Of a stretch of 64,000 bases of DNA, positions 9,367-19,981 are shown piece by piece. Under the pieces are notes generated by a model. That model saw only the letters and a list, made by a program, of their open reading frames with translations, was not told the origin of the DNA and searched no databases. The DNA comes from a bacterium. GTDB taxonomy: Bacteria > Bacillota_I > Bacilli_A > Mycoplasmatales > Mycoplasmoidaceae. The translations under genes and the position numbers were made by a program. The stretch lies in contig JAFSMC010000001.1 of NCBI GenBank assembly GCA_017448105.1, positions 62,001 to 126,000 of the forward strand, read 5' to 3'. Numbering within the stretch: the first letter of the stretch is position 1; each line of letters begins with the position of its first letter.

Positions 9367-11769
9367 CTAAATAATAAAATTAAGAATTTTATTTTTTACA
9401 TAAATTGTTTTTTTGATTGTATTATTTTTTAGAAATTTAATGATTTTAGAATCTTTTTTAGCTAAAGTGACAATTTTGTTTTGAGATAAGTTGGTTTTTA
9501 TAACAATAACACTTCTTACTTTACCATTGATTTGAATTGGTAAGGAAATAGTTTCAGATTTAATAGAAGTTTTATCAATACTTGGTCAGTTTTCTTTAGT
9601 AACTGAAGTAGATTTTTTAGTAATAAATTGATATAGATATTCAGCTAAAAAAGGAGCAAAACAACTTAAAACTACTAAGAAGTTTTTAGCATGTGGCAAA
9701 TAAAGTTGTTTGTCTTTATAACAAGCATTAATATAAACCATCATGTTGCTTATAGCGACATTAAACTTATAATCTTCAAGGTTTTTAGTTACATCATTAA
9801 CAAAAACATTATAAGCTTTGTTAAGCATGTCACTTACTTGATTAGATTTATAAGAAGGTTGATTAACAAAAAGATTATAAACACGATCTAATCATTTTCT
9901 ACAACCTGATAAACTTTTTTCTGACCATGGCAAAGTAGCAGTAATTGGTCCCATAAACATTTCATATAGTCTTAATGTATCAGCGCCATATTTCTTGACA
10001 ATGTCATTAGGGTTAATAACATTACCACGCGATTTAGACATCTTTTCACCATTAGGACCAAGAATCATTCCTTGGTTAATAAGTTTGTAGAATGGTTCTT
10101 TACATGAAACTACTTTGATGTCATATAAGAATTTATGTCAAAATCTTGCATATAGTAAGTGCAAAACCGCATGTTCTTGACCACCAACATATAAATCTAC
10201 TGGTAATCATTTCTTAAAAATTTCTTTAGCTTTAAGAGAGTTTAATGGCAGATATGAACCATCATCTTGTTTTAATAAATAAGCAAGATAATATCAACAA
10301 CTTCCTGCTCATTGAGGCATAGTATTAGTTTCACGACGATATTTTTTATTACCTTTTTCAATATTTACTCAATCTTTTAAGTTAGCTAATGGGCTTTGTC
10401 CATCATTAGTTGGAGTAATATTTTCACAGAAAGGAATAGTTAATGGTAAATCTTCCACTAAGATTGCTTTATTATTTTCATCAAAAATGATTGGAAATGG
10501 TTCACCTCAATATCTTTGCCTTGAAAAAATTCAATCTTTTAGTTTAAAATTGCTTGTAATGCTACCAGCATTAATTTTTGCTAAATATCTATTGATAATT
10601 TTTGCTGCTTCTTTATTATTTAAACCATTAGCAAAATCAGAATTAATATGTTTTCCATCACCTTCACAACATTCTTCTTTTGTATCAATGATTTTGATTA
10701 TTTCAAGTTTATTTTGCTTTGCAAAATCAAAATCTCGTTTATCACAACTAGCTACACCCATAACCATACCAGTTGCATAGTCATTTAAAACATAATCAGC
10801 AACATAAATAGGAATCTTTTTACCATTTACTGGATTAATTGCATAACATCCTGTAAAAACCCCAGTTTTAATTTTAGTTTCTTGTCTTTGTAATAATGAT
10901 TTTCTTTTAGTTGATTCTATATACTGATTAACACTTGCTTTATATTTAGAAGCAATAATTTTAGATAAAATTGTATTTTCTGGTGCAATTGCAATAAATG
11001 TCACACCAAAAATAGTATCAACTCTTGTTGTAAACACTGTTAAATCAACCTTAGCAGTAGTCTTAAAAATGACATTGGTGCCATAGCTCTTGCCAATTCA
11101 ATTGGTTTGAATTGATTTCAAACTATCTGGTCAATTAGTTAATTTTAAATCTTCAATTAAACGATCAGCATATTTAGTAATTTTCAAAACCCATTGTTTC
11201 ATTTTCTTCTTAACAATTGGATAACTACCACGTTCTGAGACCATCACTCCATTTTCAATTAAAATTTCTTCATTAGCTAAGGCGGTATGTAGTTTTTCAC
11301 ACCAATTTACTTCAACATCTCTAAGTTCCGCTAATCCATGTTTGAATAATTGACAAAAAATCCATTGAGTTCATTTATAGTACTTGGGATCAGTAGTATC
11401 AACTTCCTTTTTATAGTCAAAACTTAAACCTAAGGATTGAAGTTGTTTCCTAAAAGTAGCAATATTTTTTTGGGTAAAAGTTGCTGGATGGTTGCCTGTA
11501 GAAATAGCATATTGTTCTGCAGGCAAGCCAAAAGCATCCCATCCTATGGGATGAAGAACATTAAAACCTTGAAAACGTTTAAATCTTGAATAGATATCTG
11601 TTGCTGTGTAACCTTTAGGATGACCAACATGTAATCCAGAACCAGAAGGATAAGGAAACATGTCAAGAACATAAAGTTTTTTCTTAAAACTATTAACATC
11701 AAAATAATATGTATCATCTTTTCTTCAAAAGCTTTGGATTTCTTTCTCAATTTTTACATGATCATACAT
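9367..11769 (-). CDS. leuS: Leucyl-tRNA synthetase
   Basis: Class Ia synthetase of 800 aa. The HIGH signature appears as HVGHP after [10 protein letters not shown], and the KMSKS loop is encoded near 10024-10045. The insertion (editing) domain sits between them with the [12 protein letters not shown] element. Many in-frame TGA codons at Trp positions split the frame. The start [12 protein letters not shown] is typical of the family. A short intergenic region to the divergent NifU-like gene holds the promoter; no T-box leader is visible. Confidence 0.97.
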
Positions 11770-11840
11770 AAAATACCATTAATTGCTTTTACAAAGCACT
11801 ACATGAGTGAATTATATAATATACCAATTAACAATATCTA

Positions 11841-12116
11841 ATGAAAAAAACAAACTCACAAAAAAAGATTATTGACAAAATTTGCAAATACTTAAAAGAA
11901 ATTAAGTTTTTTATCAACCATGATGGTGGTGATGTTAATTTTGTTAGCTTTGAAAAAGGGATTTTAACCCTAGAAATTACAGGAGCTTGTATTGGTTGTG
12001 TTCATTTTACTAATACTTATGACTATGGGATTAAAATTGCTTTAATGAGCAAAATAAAAGAAATTAAAGATGTAGTCTTTACTATTCCTAAAAAAACTAA
12101 ATGACATATTTTTTAA
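11841..12116 (+). CDS. NifU C-terminal-domain protein (Fe-S carrier)
   Basis: A 91-aa protein made only of the NifU/Nfu C-terminal fold. It carries the HDGGDV segment and the cluster-binding CxxC in GACIGC (about residues 51-56). Such proteins hold and deliver a [4Fe-4S] or [2Fe-2S] cluster to apo-enzymes. A -10-like TATAAT lies just upstream (about 11813-11820). The frame continues through a TGA Trp codon to TAA 12114-12116 and overlaps the convergent Nif3-like gene by 20 nt. Its presence agrees with the three Fe-S lyases elsewhere in this window, which are plausible clients (inference). Confidence 0.87.
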
Positions 12117-12882
12117 CTTCACTATAAATTTTAGTGATTCTAATGTTGTGAAACCTTTGTTTTAAGTATTGATCAATTGTATCAACAAAAATGTTCTCTA
12201 CTTCATGACCAACATCAAGAAAATATAAACTAAATTGGTTAATTGTTAATCAATTATGATATTTAAGATCGCCTGTAATAAATAAAGTAGCAGATGAATC
12301 TAGATTGCCATCAAAAGTTTTAGATAAAACATCATAGCCAGAACCAGCACAAATAGCTAGATGTCTAAATAATCTAGAATCATCATTTATATTAGTAATA
12401 AACATTTGACAATGTTTAACTTTGGTTTTAAATACATCAGCAATTTGTTTAACCGACATACCACAAGGTAAATCAATCATAATAAATTCATTGTTAATAT
12501 CATTTTTAAATCAACGAAAATTTTTAAAACCCAGAATTTGAGCTAGAACAACATTCATACCTTTTTTGTTGTTGTCATAACAAGTATGTAAACACAAACA
12601 AGAAATTTGATTGTCTTGTAGTCTTTTAATAATTGTTTGTTCCTTTTTATTAATTGGATGATCGGGATTTTTTTGAAAAATAGGGTGATGACTAATAATA
12701 ATTTGTGCATTTTGTCTTAAAGCTTGATCAACCACATTTTCCGTGATGTCCAAACAAATAACACATGATGTAATGTCTTGACCTTGATCAAAAAAAGATA
12801 ATAAACCAGATTCATCTCATTTTTCTTGGCAATCCAATGGATATCTCTTCAAAATATGATTAACAAAAGCCTTAATTTTCAT
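12097..12882 (-). CDS. Nif3-like dinuclear metal centre protein
   Basis: A 261-aa member of the NIF3/YqfO family, metal-binding proteins of uncertain function (proposed GTP cyclohydrolase I type 2 or metal chaperone). Characteristic features are IISHHPIFQK near the N-terminal third and the C-terminal GHEVEN (G-H-x-x-x-E) signature. It is the short form without the inserted PII-like domain. Its ATG overlaps the trmK 3' end by 11 nt. The same trmK-nif3 pairing downstream of rpoD is common in Firmicutes, which supports all three calls. Confidence 0.92.
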
Positions 12883-13552
12883 TTTTATTCTTTTTAGATA
12901 ATTGCATGTTAATAATTAATAACATCTTTTTATATTTTGAATTATAAACATGCAAATTATTTCTAATAATTTTATTCTTGTAAAAATGCAACATTTTTTC
13001 CCAACTATCTAAACAAATCTGTTTATTATATTGCCCAAAAAAATAGTAATAAGAATTTGCTTTAGTTTTAGATTTAGATTCTGAAAATGAAGCAAGAATA
13101 ACTTGATAAAATTTCATGTTATCAACAAAAGTTAACTCTTTTTTTATAACAAAACCATGAAAATCTAGTCATTTTCTTAGAACATCCACATCTTTGTGGG
13201 TTAAAAGAATAAATTTACTAGACAAAAGATTTTTGTCACATGTTTTTAAAATACTAATAATAGTTTTTGTCCCTAAACCACTGCAAACAATATAAGATGG
13301 TTTTAAAGTAGTCTTTTTAGTAATTTGTTTAAGCCCATTATTTAAAATATTTGTTGTCTTTGACAACAAATGATATTTCTTAAGATTCTTAATACCAATT
13401 TGTAGTGGTTGTCTTTTATTGTCAATATTAATAACATGTTGACATTTTCTTTTACTCAATAAACTAATTGACAATAGAGCATGATCACTACCAACATCAA
13501 AAACACATTGACAACGATCAATAAGTTTAACTAATGCATCAATCCTATTCAT
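12872..13552 (-). CDS. trmK: tRNA adenine-N1(22) methyltransferase TrmK
   Basis: SAM-dependent methyltransferase (226 aa) for m1A22 in tRNA. The N-terminus carries the family pattern [11 protein letters not shown]...VFDVGSDHA as the SAM-binding motif. A middle motif CSGLGTKTI corresponds to the conserved GMGG region in a degenerate form. The ATG at 13552 overlaps the rpoD stop (13545-13547), and the 3' end overlaps nif3. The region after residue 130 is divergent and Lys-rich. The call rests on motif plus the rpoD-trmK-nif3 order. Confidence 0.9.
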
Positions 13553-15137
13553 TAAGAACAAAACTACGAAGCTTTTCTGATTTAGATGGGTGTTTTAGTT
13601 TTCTAATAGCTTTAGCTTCAATTTGTCTCACATTTTCATGAGGAATTCTTAATTCTTTAGCAACTTCATCAAGAGTATGAGCATAAGTATATGGCTCTAA
13701 ACCATAACGCATTTTCATCACTTTTTGTTCTTCATTAGTTAAAGTTGTTTTTAACATTTGAGCAATTTGTTCTCTTAATAAGTTATCTGCAGTAAATTCA
13801 TTAGGAGTAGCGACATCATCTTGTTTAACAAAATCAGCAATTTGACTATCTTCATCATTAACAATAGATTTATCAAGTGAAATTGGATCAATATTAATTT
13901 TTTTGATTCCTACTACTTTTCTAGTGGTAAAGCCTTTTGATGAACCACCTAATTCATCAGTAATTTCTTCAATAGTTGGTTGTCTACCTAATCTTTGAAT
14001 TAATTCATGTTCAGCTTTAGCCACTTTATTGATAGTTTCAACCATATGAACAGGAATTCTAATGGTTTTTGATTGGTCAGCAATAGCTCTAGTAATAGCC
14101 TGTCTGATTCACCATGTTGCATAAGTCGAAAACTTATTGCCTAACCATCAATTATATTTTTCAATAGCCTTCATTAAGCCGGTTTGCCCTTCTTGAACAA
14201 GATCTTCAAGATCTAAACCACGGTTTAAAAACTTCTTAGCAATTGATGTTACCAAACGTAAATTTGAAGTAACAAGTTGATCAATCGCAAGTTGTTTAAG
14301 TCTTGGATTAGAACTTTCTTTGAGCATTAAAGCTAAAAAGATTTCTTGAGCAAAAGAAAGCATTTTGCTTGCACTTAATGATGAAAGTTGTGATTTAGCA
14401 GGATCATTTAATTTATCACGAACACAGATGGCTGAAGTTTGTGCTTTATTGCGTAAATGATCATTTTTGTTATTCTTATTAAGAATAAATTGTACATCAT
14501 CAACAGTAAATTTTTTGAATTTCAAATAATCTTTAATTTTAATGTTTGATTCTAAAAGATCATTTAAAACTTTGCAGAATTGTTTTGGTTCAAGTGTATA
14601 AGGGCGGAATTCTTGAATAATTTTTGTTGTTGTAACCATCCCACGGTCACGACGCTTTGTTTCCACCTTCATAATAATTTTTGAAGTTCTTTCAGAAAGC
14701 TCAATTTTGGTAATTTGTCTACGTTTAGATTGAGCTGAAATAATGAATGTTAAAAAAGCTTTTTCTAAAATTGCTAATACTTGTCTATTTCTAGAAATGT
14801 TAGCAAGATTTTTTAATAAAATTTTTTTAATATTAGGAAATTCTTCTGGTGAATAAACATTAACTAACATTTTTAGCAGTGCTTCTTTAACTTTAGGAGA
14901 AACATTATATTTTCTAGGTATAGATTTTACACCACGTTTTTTTGGTTTCTTTACAACAACAACTTTAGCTTTTTTCTTAGCTTTTTTTTCTCTATATTTT
15001 GCCTTTTTAGCTTTCTTTTTGGCTTTTTTTGGTCTTACTTTTAGTTTTTTTTTGTTTTTTTTAACAACTTTTTTAGTTTTTTTAGAACTTGATTTTTTCT
15101 TATTAGTTTTTTTAGTTTTTTTTACTTTTTTTGTCAT
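13545..15137 (-). CDS. rpoD: Major RNA polymerase sigma factor with lysine-rich N-terminal tail
   Basis: Primary sigma-70 factor (530 aa). The C-terminal half carries region 2 ([45 protein letters not shown]), region 3 and region 4 ([26 protein letters not shown]). The N-terminal about 70 residues are almost entirely Lys with Ala, Ser, Thr and Val, a histone-H1-like tail that replaces region 1.1. Translation starts at ATG 15137, after a purine-rich AAGAAAA. A -10 and a perfect dyad lie just upstream. As the principal sigma factor it recognises the TATAAT boxes seen across the window. Confidence 0.95.
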
Positions 15138-15164
15138 GATTTTTTCTTGCTGAATGATTGAAAT

Positions 15165-15197
15165 ATTATAACACAAAAATCATCATGATTTTTGTGT
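15165..15197 (-). promoter_or_regulatory. rpoD promoter -10 abutted by a perfect 12-bp dyad
   Basis: On the minus strand a TATAAT (15170-15165) lies about 28 nt before the rpoD ATG. Immediately upstream, 15171-15182 and 15186-15197 are perfect inverted 12-bp arms (ACACAAAAATCA and complement) with a 3-nt centre. The dyad therefore occupies the spacer and -35 position of this promoter. It could be an operator. It could also be a hairpin ending the upstream small-peptide transcript, although no clean T-run follows. Confidence 0.6.
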
Positions 15198-15257
15198 GAT
15201 AACAATGTCATTTCTAAAATTATTAACAAAAAAGTATGGTAAAACAAATACTAAAAA

Positions 15258-15497
15258 TTAGAGATAAATAGAAACTGCACTTCTACTTGGCATTGGTGAA
15301 AGGCGCATATATGCTTTTGATCTTTTAGTAGCGTATCCGCTTTTTTGATAACCATTTCCATTTGTCATTCTAGACATTTCCATAATTGTCCCAGCTACTG
15401 AAGTAATTGTTGACAATAAAGTACCTATCCCAAGAGCAATGGTATAAAATGAACCACCTTTAAGATTTTGCTTAGCATGTTTTGATAAAACTTTCAT
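15258..15497 (-). CDS. Small double-glycine-leader-like peptide
   Basis: A 79-aa peptide in three parts. A short polar leader (residues 1-13) ends in GG at 14-15, resembling bacteriocin or ComC-type leaders cut after Gly-Gly. Residues 16-42 form a Gly/Thr/Ser-rich hydrophobic helix (SFYTIALGIGTLL...VAGTIM). A cationic Tyr/Ser/Arg tail follows. The ATG at 15497 has a perfect GGAGG 3 nt upstream, the strongest ribosome site in this region, so it is very likely translated. It lies between ackA and rpoD. No peptidase-containing exporter is in the window. It may instead be a conserved small membrane protein. Confidence 0.75.
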   Translation of the reverse strand: MKVLSKHAKQNLKGGSFYTIALGIGTLLSTITSVAGTIMEMSRMTNGNGYQKSGYATKRSKAYMRLSPMPSRSAVSIYL

Positions 15498-15500
15498 ATT

Positions 15501-15527
15501 CCTCCATAAATTCAGGAGTTTTACTCC
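15501..15527 (-). promoter_or_regulatory. Leader hairpin and strong SD of the double-glycine peptide
   Basis: On the minus strand the leader reads GGGAGT-AAA-ACTCCT, a 5-bp stem with 3-nt loop (15527-15515), followed 9 nt later by the Shine-Dalgarno GGAGG (15505-15501). The ACTCC arm can pair either with the upstream GGAGT or with the downstream GGAG of the SD. The leader could therefore switch between SD-free and SD-blocked states. The pairing potential is seen; the regulatory role is inferred. Confidence 0.4.
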
Positions 15528-15570
15528 CTTATTTATTAAATGGTGATACGAAAAAGTTTTGTTACAAGAA

Positions 15571-16761
15571 TTAACCAATTATTTGCTTAGTATCAGAAGC
15601 TATTAATAATTCTTCATTAGTATGAATTTTATAAACTTTGATTTTACTAAAAAGTTTTGAAACCTTAATAAAATCATCATATTTAGCACAAGTTTTATTT
15701 GAATCAATTTTAAGTTTAACAATTTTAATTTGATCAGCTACTTCAATTGGTAAATCGCCATCATTTTCACCACAACCAGCAGTAAAAACAATTGCATCAA
15801 CTTTGTTATCTAACTCATTAATGTATTGAACAATGTAGTTAGCAATTCTTTGCACTTGAATTTGTCTTGCTAAAATAGCAGCTTGATTCTTTTCACTTGC
15901 TTTTTGACAAACATCACGAGTATCAGAAAAACCACACAAACCAAGCAAACCTGCTTTTTTGTTTAAGAAGTCGTCGACTTCTTGAACACTATATTTTTGA
16001 CGAAGCAAAAACAAAGCAACTGAAGCATCAATGTCACCGCATCTTGTTCCCATTACTAAGCCAGCCAATGGACTAAATCCCATAGTTGTGTCATAACTTT
16101 TACCATTTTTAACACAACAAATAGAAGCACCATTACCAATATGACAAATAATTAAATTTGGTGCTTTTTTGTGAAGAATTTGTTGCATTTTTTTTGTTAC
16201 ATAACTATAACTTGTTCCGTGGAAACCATAACGTCTAATCTTATATTTGTTAGTTATGCTACGTGCTAAAGTGTAATCGTAATTCTTTTGTGGGATAGTA
16301 GTATGAAAACTTGTATCAAATACTCCAACATTTTTAGCTTTAGGAATTAGTTTTTTAAACACTAAAACTACATCTCTTTCAGGTAAGTTATGCAAAGGGG
16401 CAATTTTGCCATATTCTCCAACTAAAGTAAGATTCTTTTCATCATCAATGCTTGTAGATTTTTTAAAGACATCTCCACCCATTGCAACACGATGACCAAT
16501 TCCAACAATTTCATCATAAGTTTTGATTACTTCTAATTTTTTTAAAACATCTAAAGCAATTTGTGCTGCTTTAGCATGATCAGGCATAGCAATTTTTTTA
16601 TCTATTTTTTGTTTATTTATTAAGTTAGTTGTACTAATATGACCATCAATGAAGATTCTTTCACACAAACCTGATGCTAAAGCAGTAAGTTTTTCATAAT
16701 CATAAACCTTAAATTTAATTGAGCTACTACCAGCATTAATAACCAATATTTTCTTATCCAT
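15571..16761 (-). CDS. ackA: Acetate kinase
   Basis: Converts acetyl phosphate and ADP to acetate and ATP, a main substrate-level phosphorylation step in mycoplasmas. The 396-aa protein has the N-terminal VINAGSSSIKFKVYD signature, HNLPERD, FDTSFHTTIP, RRYGFHGTS and GNGASICCVKNG motifs of the ASKHA fold. Shine-Dalgarno AAAGAGGAA precedes ATG 16761. A -10 (TATAAT, plus-strand attata 16818-16823) is visible upstream. The usual partner pta is not adjacent. Pyruvate from the serine and cysteine lyases in this window could feed this step (inference). Confidence 0.97.
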   Translation of the reverse strand: MDKKILVINAGSSSIKFKVYDYEKLTALASGLCERIFIDGHISTTNLINKQKIDKKIAMPDHAKAAQIALDVLKKLEVIKTYDEIVGIGHRVAMGGDVFKKSTSIDDEKNLTLVGEYGKIAPLHNLPERDVVLVFKKLIPKAKNVGVFDTSFHTTIPQKNYDYTLARSITNKYKIRRYGFHGTSYSYVTKKMQQILHKKAPNLIICHIGNGASICCVKNGKSYDTTMGFSPLAGLVMGTRCGDIDASVALFLLRQKYSVQEVDDFLNKKAGLLGLCGFSDTRDVCQKASEKNQAAILARQIQVQRIANYIVQYINELDNKVDAIVFTAGCGENDGDLPIEVADQIKIVKLKIDSNKTCAKYDDFIKVSKLFSKIKVYKIHTNEELLIASDTKQIIG

Positions 16762-16874
16762 ATGTTCCTCTTTGTTAAAATATGCAAATAAAGTTTTCAG
16801 CTTATTTATATTGTGTGATTATATAAAGTTAGCTAAAAAAATTTATATTTTTAGTTTCCGAAATGATAAATATA

Positions 16875-16919
16875 TATAATATAAGGAAAATCAAATGTTA
16901 CACACTGCTTAGTTGTAAC
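16875..16919 (+). promoter_or_regulatory. Promoter and leader hairpin of rpsL-rpsG-fusA
   Basis: A -10 box TATAAT at 16875-16880 lies about 60 nt before the rpsL ATG. Within the leader, GTTACA (16897-16902) and TGTAAC (16914-16919) can form a 6-bp hairpin ahead of the AAGGA ribosome site. It may be a ribosomal-protein autoregulatory element, but no known S7/S12 target was recognised. Confidence 0.4.
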
Positions 16920-16939
16920 TTAAAATATGAAGGAAAAAC

Positions 16940-17359
16940 ATGCCAACAATACAACAATTAATTAGAAAGAAAAGAGTAAATAAGAAGAAAAAATCTAAAT
17001 CACCAGCATTATTAAGTATTTACAATGCCTTTAAACGTCATACTAAATATGCTCCATCACCATTTAAACGTGGTGTATGTACCAGAGTTGGAACTATGAC
17101 ACCTAAAAAACCTAATTCAGCATTACGTAAATATGCCAAAGTTAAGTTAACTAATCATGAAGAAGTACTAGCTTATATTCCTGGTGAAGGCCATAACTTA
17201 CAAGAACACTCAGTAGTTTTACTGCGTGGTGGAAGAGTTAAAGACCTTCCAGGAGTGAGATACCACATTGTTCGTGGAACACTTGATACACAAGGTGTAG
17301 CTAAACGTGCTCAACAACGTTCCGCATATGGTGCTAAGAAACCTAAGGCTGCTGCTTAA
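16940..17359 (+). CDS. rpsL: 30S ribosomal protein S12
   Basis: Decoding-centre protein of 139 aa and first gene of a str-type operon rpsL-rpsG-fusA. The conserved [11 protein letters not shown] and [17 protein letters not shown] segments are intact. The Lys residues whose substitution gives streptomycin resistance in other bacteria are present in wild-type form. A short basic internal segment (residues about 10-20) precedes the core. AAGGA Shine-Dalgarno lies upstream of ATG 16940. rpsG follows after 11 nt. Confidence 0.98.
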   Translation: MPTIQQLIRKKRVNKKKKSKSPALLSIYNAFKRHTKYAPSPFKRGVCTRVGTMTPKKPNSALRKYAKVKLTNHEEVLAYIPGEGHNLQEHSVVLLRGGRVKDLPGVRYHIVRGTLDTQGVAKRAQQRSAYGAKKPKAAA

Positions 17360-17370
17360 AGGAGAATAAG

Positions 17371-17838
17371 ATGAGAAAGAAACAAGCTGAAAAACGTAGT
17401 GTTTTACCTGATCCAATTTTTAACTCAAGAATTGTTACTAAAGTCATTAATATTGTTATGCATGATGGTAAAAAAGGTCTTGCTCAATCCATTGTTTATG
17501 GTGCTTTTGATTTAATTGAAAAGAAAACTAAACAAAAGGCTTTTGATGTATTCAACAAAGCTTTAGATAACATCATGCCATCTCTAGAATTAAAAGTGAG
17601 AAGAATTGCTGGTAGTAACTATCAAGTCCCAACTGAAGTTAATTCAGAAAGAAAAATTGCTTTAGGTCTGAGATGGTTAGTCCTTTATGCAAGGAATAGA
17701 AACGAAAAAACTATGTTAGAACGTCTTGCTAATGAAATTATTGATGCTTCTAACAACATTGGTAATGCCATTAAGAAAAAAGAAGATACTCACCGTATGG
17801 CTGAAGCAAACAAAGCTTTTGCCCACTTACGCTTTTAA
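17371..17838 (+). CDS. rpsG: 30S ribosomal protein S7
   Basis: Primary 16S rRNA 3'-domain binder and head assembly protein, 155 aa, of standard length. Conserved features are MRKKQAEKR at the N-terminus, [16 protein letters not shown] and the C-terminal [20 protein letters not shown] strong AAGGAG Shine-Dalgarno sits in the 11-nt gap after rpsL. In many bacteria S7 represses this operon, but I could not identify the target structure here. Confidence 0.98.
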   Translation: MRKKQAEKRSVLPDPIFNSRIVTKVINIVMHDGKKGLAQSIVYGAFDLIEKKTKQKAFDVFNKALDNIMPSLELKVRRIAGSNYQVPTEVNSERKIALGLRWLVLYARNRNEKTMLERLANEIIDASNNIGNAIKKKEDTHRMAEANKAFAHLRF

Positions 17839-17857
17839 TTAAGGGGAAAAATAAATT

Positions 17858-19930
17858 ATGCCTAGAAAATTTCCATTAGAAAAATATCGTAACTTTGGGA
17901 TCATGGCCCATATTGATGCTGGTAAAACTACCACATCAGAAAGAATCTTATTCCACTCAGGAAAAATTCATAAAATTGGTGAAACTCATGATGGTGCTGG
18001 TACTATGGACTGAATGGAACAAGAAAAAGAACGTGGCATTACTATTACTGCTGCTGCAACATATGTTACTTGAAAAGGATTTGAATTAAACTTAATTGAT
18101 ACTCCTGGACACGTAGACTTTACTGTTGAAGTGGAAAGATCATTAAGAGTACTAGATGGAGCTGTAACTGTTTTAGATGCTCAAAATGGGGTTGAACCAC
18201 AAACAGAGACTGTTTGAAGACAAGCTAATGAATATCATGTTCCTAGAATTGTTTTTGTTAACAAGATGGACAAAGTTGGTGCTGACTTTGAAATGAGTCT
18301 TGGCACAATCAAAAAGAACTTAGGAGCTAATGGAGTAGCTATTCAATATCCGATTGGTGCTGAAAACAATTTTGTCGGAACTATTGACCTTGTTGCCATG
18401 AATTGCCGTATGTATGATGGTAAACAAGAGGAAGATTATAAAATTGCTCCAATCCCACCTGAATTAATGGAAAAAGCAAAAAAATACCGTCAAATCTTAA
18501 TTGAAGAAGCAGTTAACTATGATGAAAAATGTATGGAAAAATACTTAAATGGAGAAGAATTAACTGAAACTGAAATTAAATCTTGTATTAGAAAAGGAGT
18601 TTTATCATCTCAATTCTTCCCAGTTTTATGTGGTACAGCTTTTAAAAACAAAGGTGTTAAAGCTGTTTTAGATGCTATTGTTGATTACTTACCTTCACCT
18701 GCAGATACTAAACCAATTGTAGTTAAAGATGAAAAAACAAGCAAAGAATTATCATTAACTAATAATGATAATGATAAATTTGTTGCTTTAGCTTTTAAAG
18801 TGGCTACTGATCCATTTGTTGGTCGTTTAACTTTCATTCGAATTTATTCTGGAACTCTAAAAGCTGGAAGTTATGTTTATAACTCTAAAAAAGGAGTAAA
18901 AGAAAGAATTTCACGTTTAATTAAAATGCACTCTAATCACCGTAATGAAATTAGTGATATTGGTGCTGGTGACATTTGTGCAGTAGTTGGTTTAAAAAAC
19001 ACTATTACTGGTGAAACATTATGTTCAGAAGATATTGATGTCAAACTAGAACAAATGAAATTTGCTGAACCAGTAATTTCATTAGCTGTTGAACCTAAAA
19101 CTAAAGCTGATCAAGAAAAAATGGCTGTTGCCCTACAAAAACTAGCGGAAGAAGATCCTACCTTTAAAACTTACACTAACCAAGAAACTGGCCAATGTAT
19201 TATTTCTGGTATGGGTGAATTACATTTACAAATTATCGTTGACAGAATGAAAAGAGAATTTAAAGTAGATGTTAATGCTGGTGCTCCACAAGTTAGTTAT
19301 CGTGAAACCTTTACTAAAGCAGGAGATGCTGAAGGTAAATACATTAAACAATCTGGTGGTCATGGTCAATATGGTCACTGTGTAATTAGATTTGAACCTA
19401 ATAAAGATAAAGGTTATGAATTTGTTAATGACATCGTGGGTGGTAAAATTCCAAGAGAATTTATTAAACCAGTAGACATGGGAATCCAAGAAGCAATGAA
19501 AGCCGGTCCATTAGCTGGCTATCCATTAATTGACATCAAAGCTACTTTATATGATGGTTCTTACCATGATGTCGACTCATCGGAACTTGCCTTCAAAGTA
19601 GCAGCAAGTTTATGTTTAAAAGAAGCCGCTAAGAAATGTGGTTTAGTTTTACTTGAACCAATTATGTCAGTTGATGTTACTGTTCCAGAACAATACTTTG
19701 GTGATGCAATGGGTGATATTTCATCAAGAAGAGGAACTATTGAAGGAACTGAAACTAGAGGTAATGCCCAAATTATTAAAGCCAAAGTACCTTTAAAGAA
19801 TATGTTTGGTTATGCCACCGACCTACGTTCATTTACTCAAGGTCGTGGCAACTACATTATGCAATTTAGCCACTATGCCCAAGCTCCTAAATCTGTAGTT
19901 GATGAAGTTGTAGCTGCAAAGAAGAAATAA
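17858..19930 (+). CDS. fusA: Elongation factor G
   Basis: Translocation GTPase of 690 aa. G1 (AHIDAGKTT), G3 (DTPGHVDF) and G4 (NKMD) are present near the N-terminus. Domain IV carries GGHGQYGH and the C-terminal fold ends SYARGRGN-like (SFTQGRGNY). Start ATG 17858 follows an AAGGGG Shine-Dalgarno after rpsG. Trp codons written TGA (for example 18011-18013, 18071-18073, 18215-18217) hide the N-terminal part from a standard-code reading. It ends just before a strong bidirectional hairpin. Confidence 0.98.
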
Positions 19931-19955
19931 TAAATATTGTGAATAATTTTTATTG

Positions 19956-19981
19956 GTTACCAATGATTAATCATTGGTAAC
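19956..19981. terminator. Bidirectional hairpin between fusA and serine dehydratase
   Basis: A perfect 12-bp inverted repeat with a 2-nt centre (GTTACCAATGAT and complement). It has T-rich flanks on the plus side (cttttg) and an A-rich run (T-rich for minus transcripts) on the other side. It is placed between convergent genes and contains the stop codon of the serine dehydratase (19967-19969). It most likely terminates both transcripts. Confidence 0.82.

Noticed and set aside
10487-10780. Plus-strand 97-codon hydrophobic open frame
   Set aside because: Antisense to the conserved leuS editing domain; no ribosome site and no independent support.
14930-15137. Lysine-rich stretch considered as a separate histone-like protein
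   Set aside because: It is in frame and continuous with the sigma factor, with one ribosome site and no stop between them.
15498-15578. Longer start for the double-glycine peptide (27 additional residues)
   Set aside because: It would overlap the ackA end and ignore the perfect GGAGG directly before ATG 15497.
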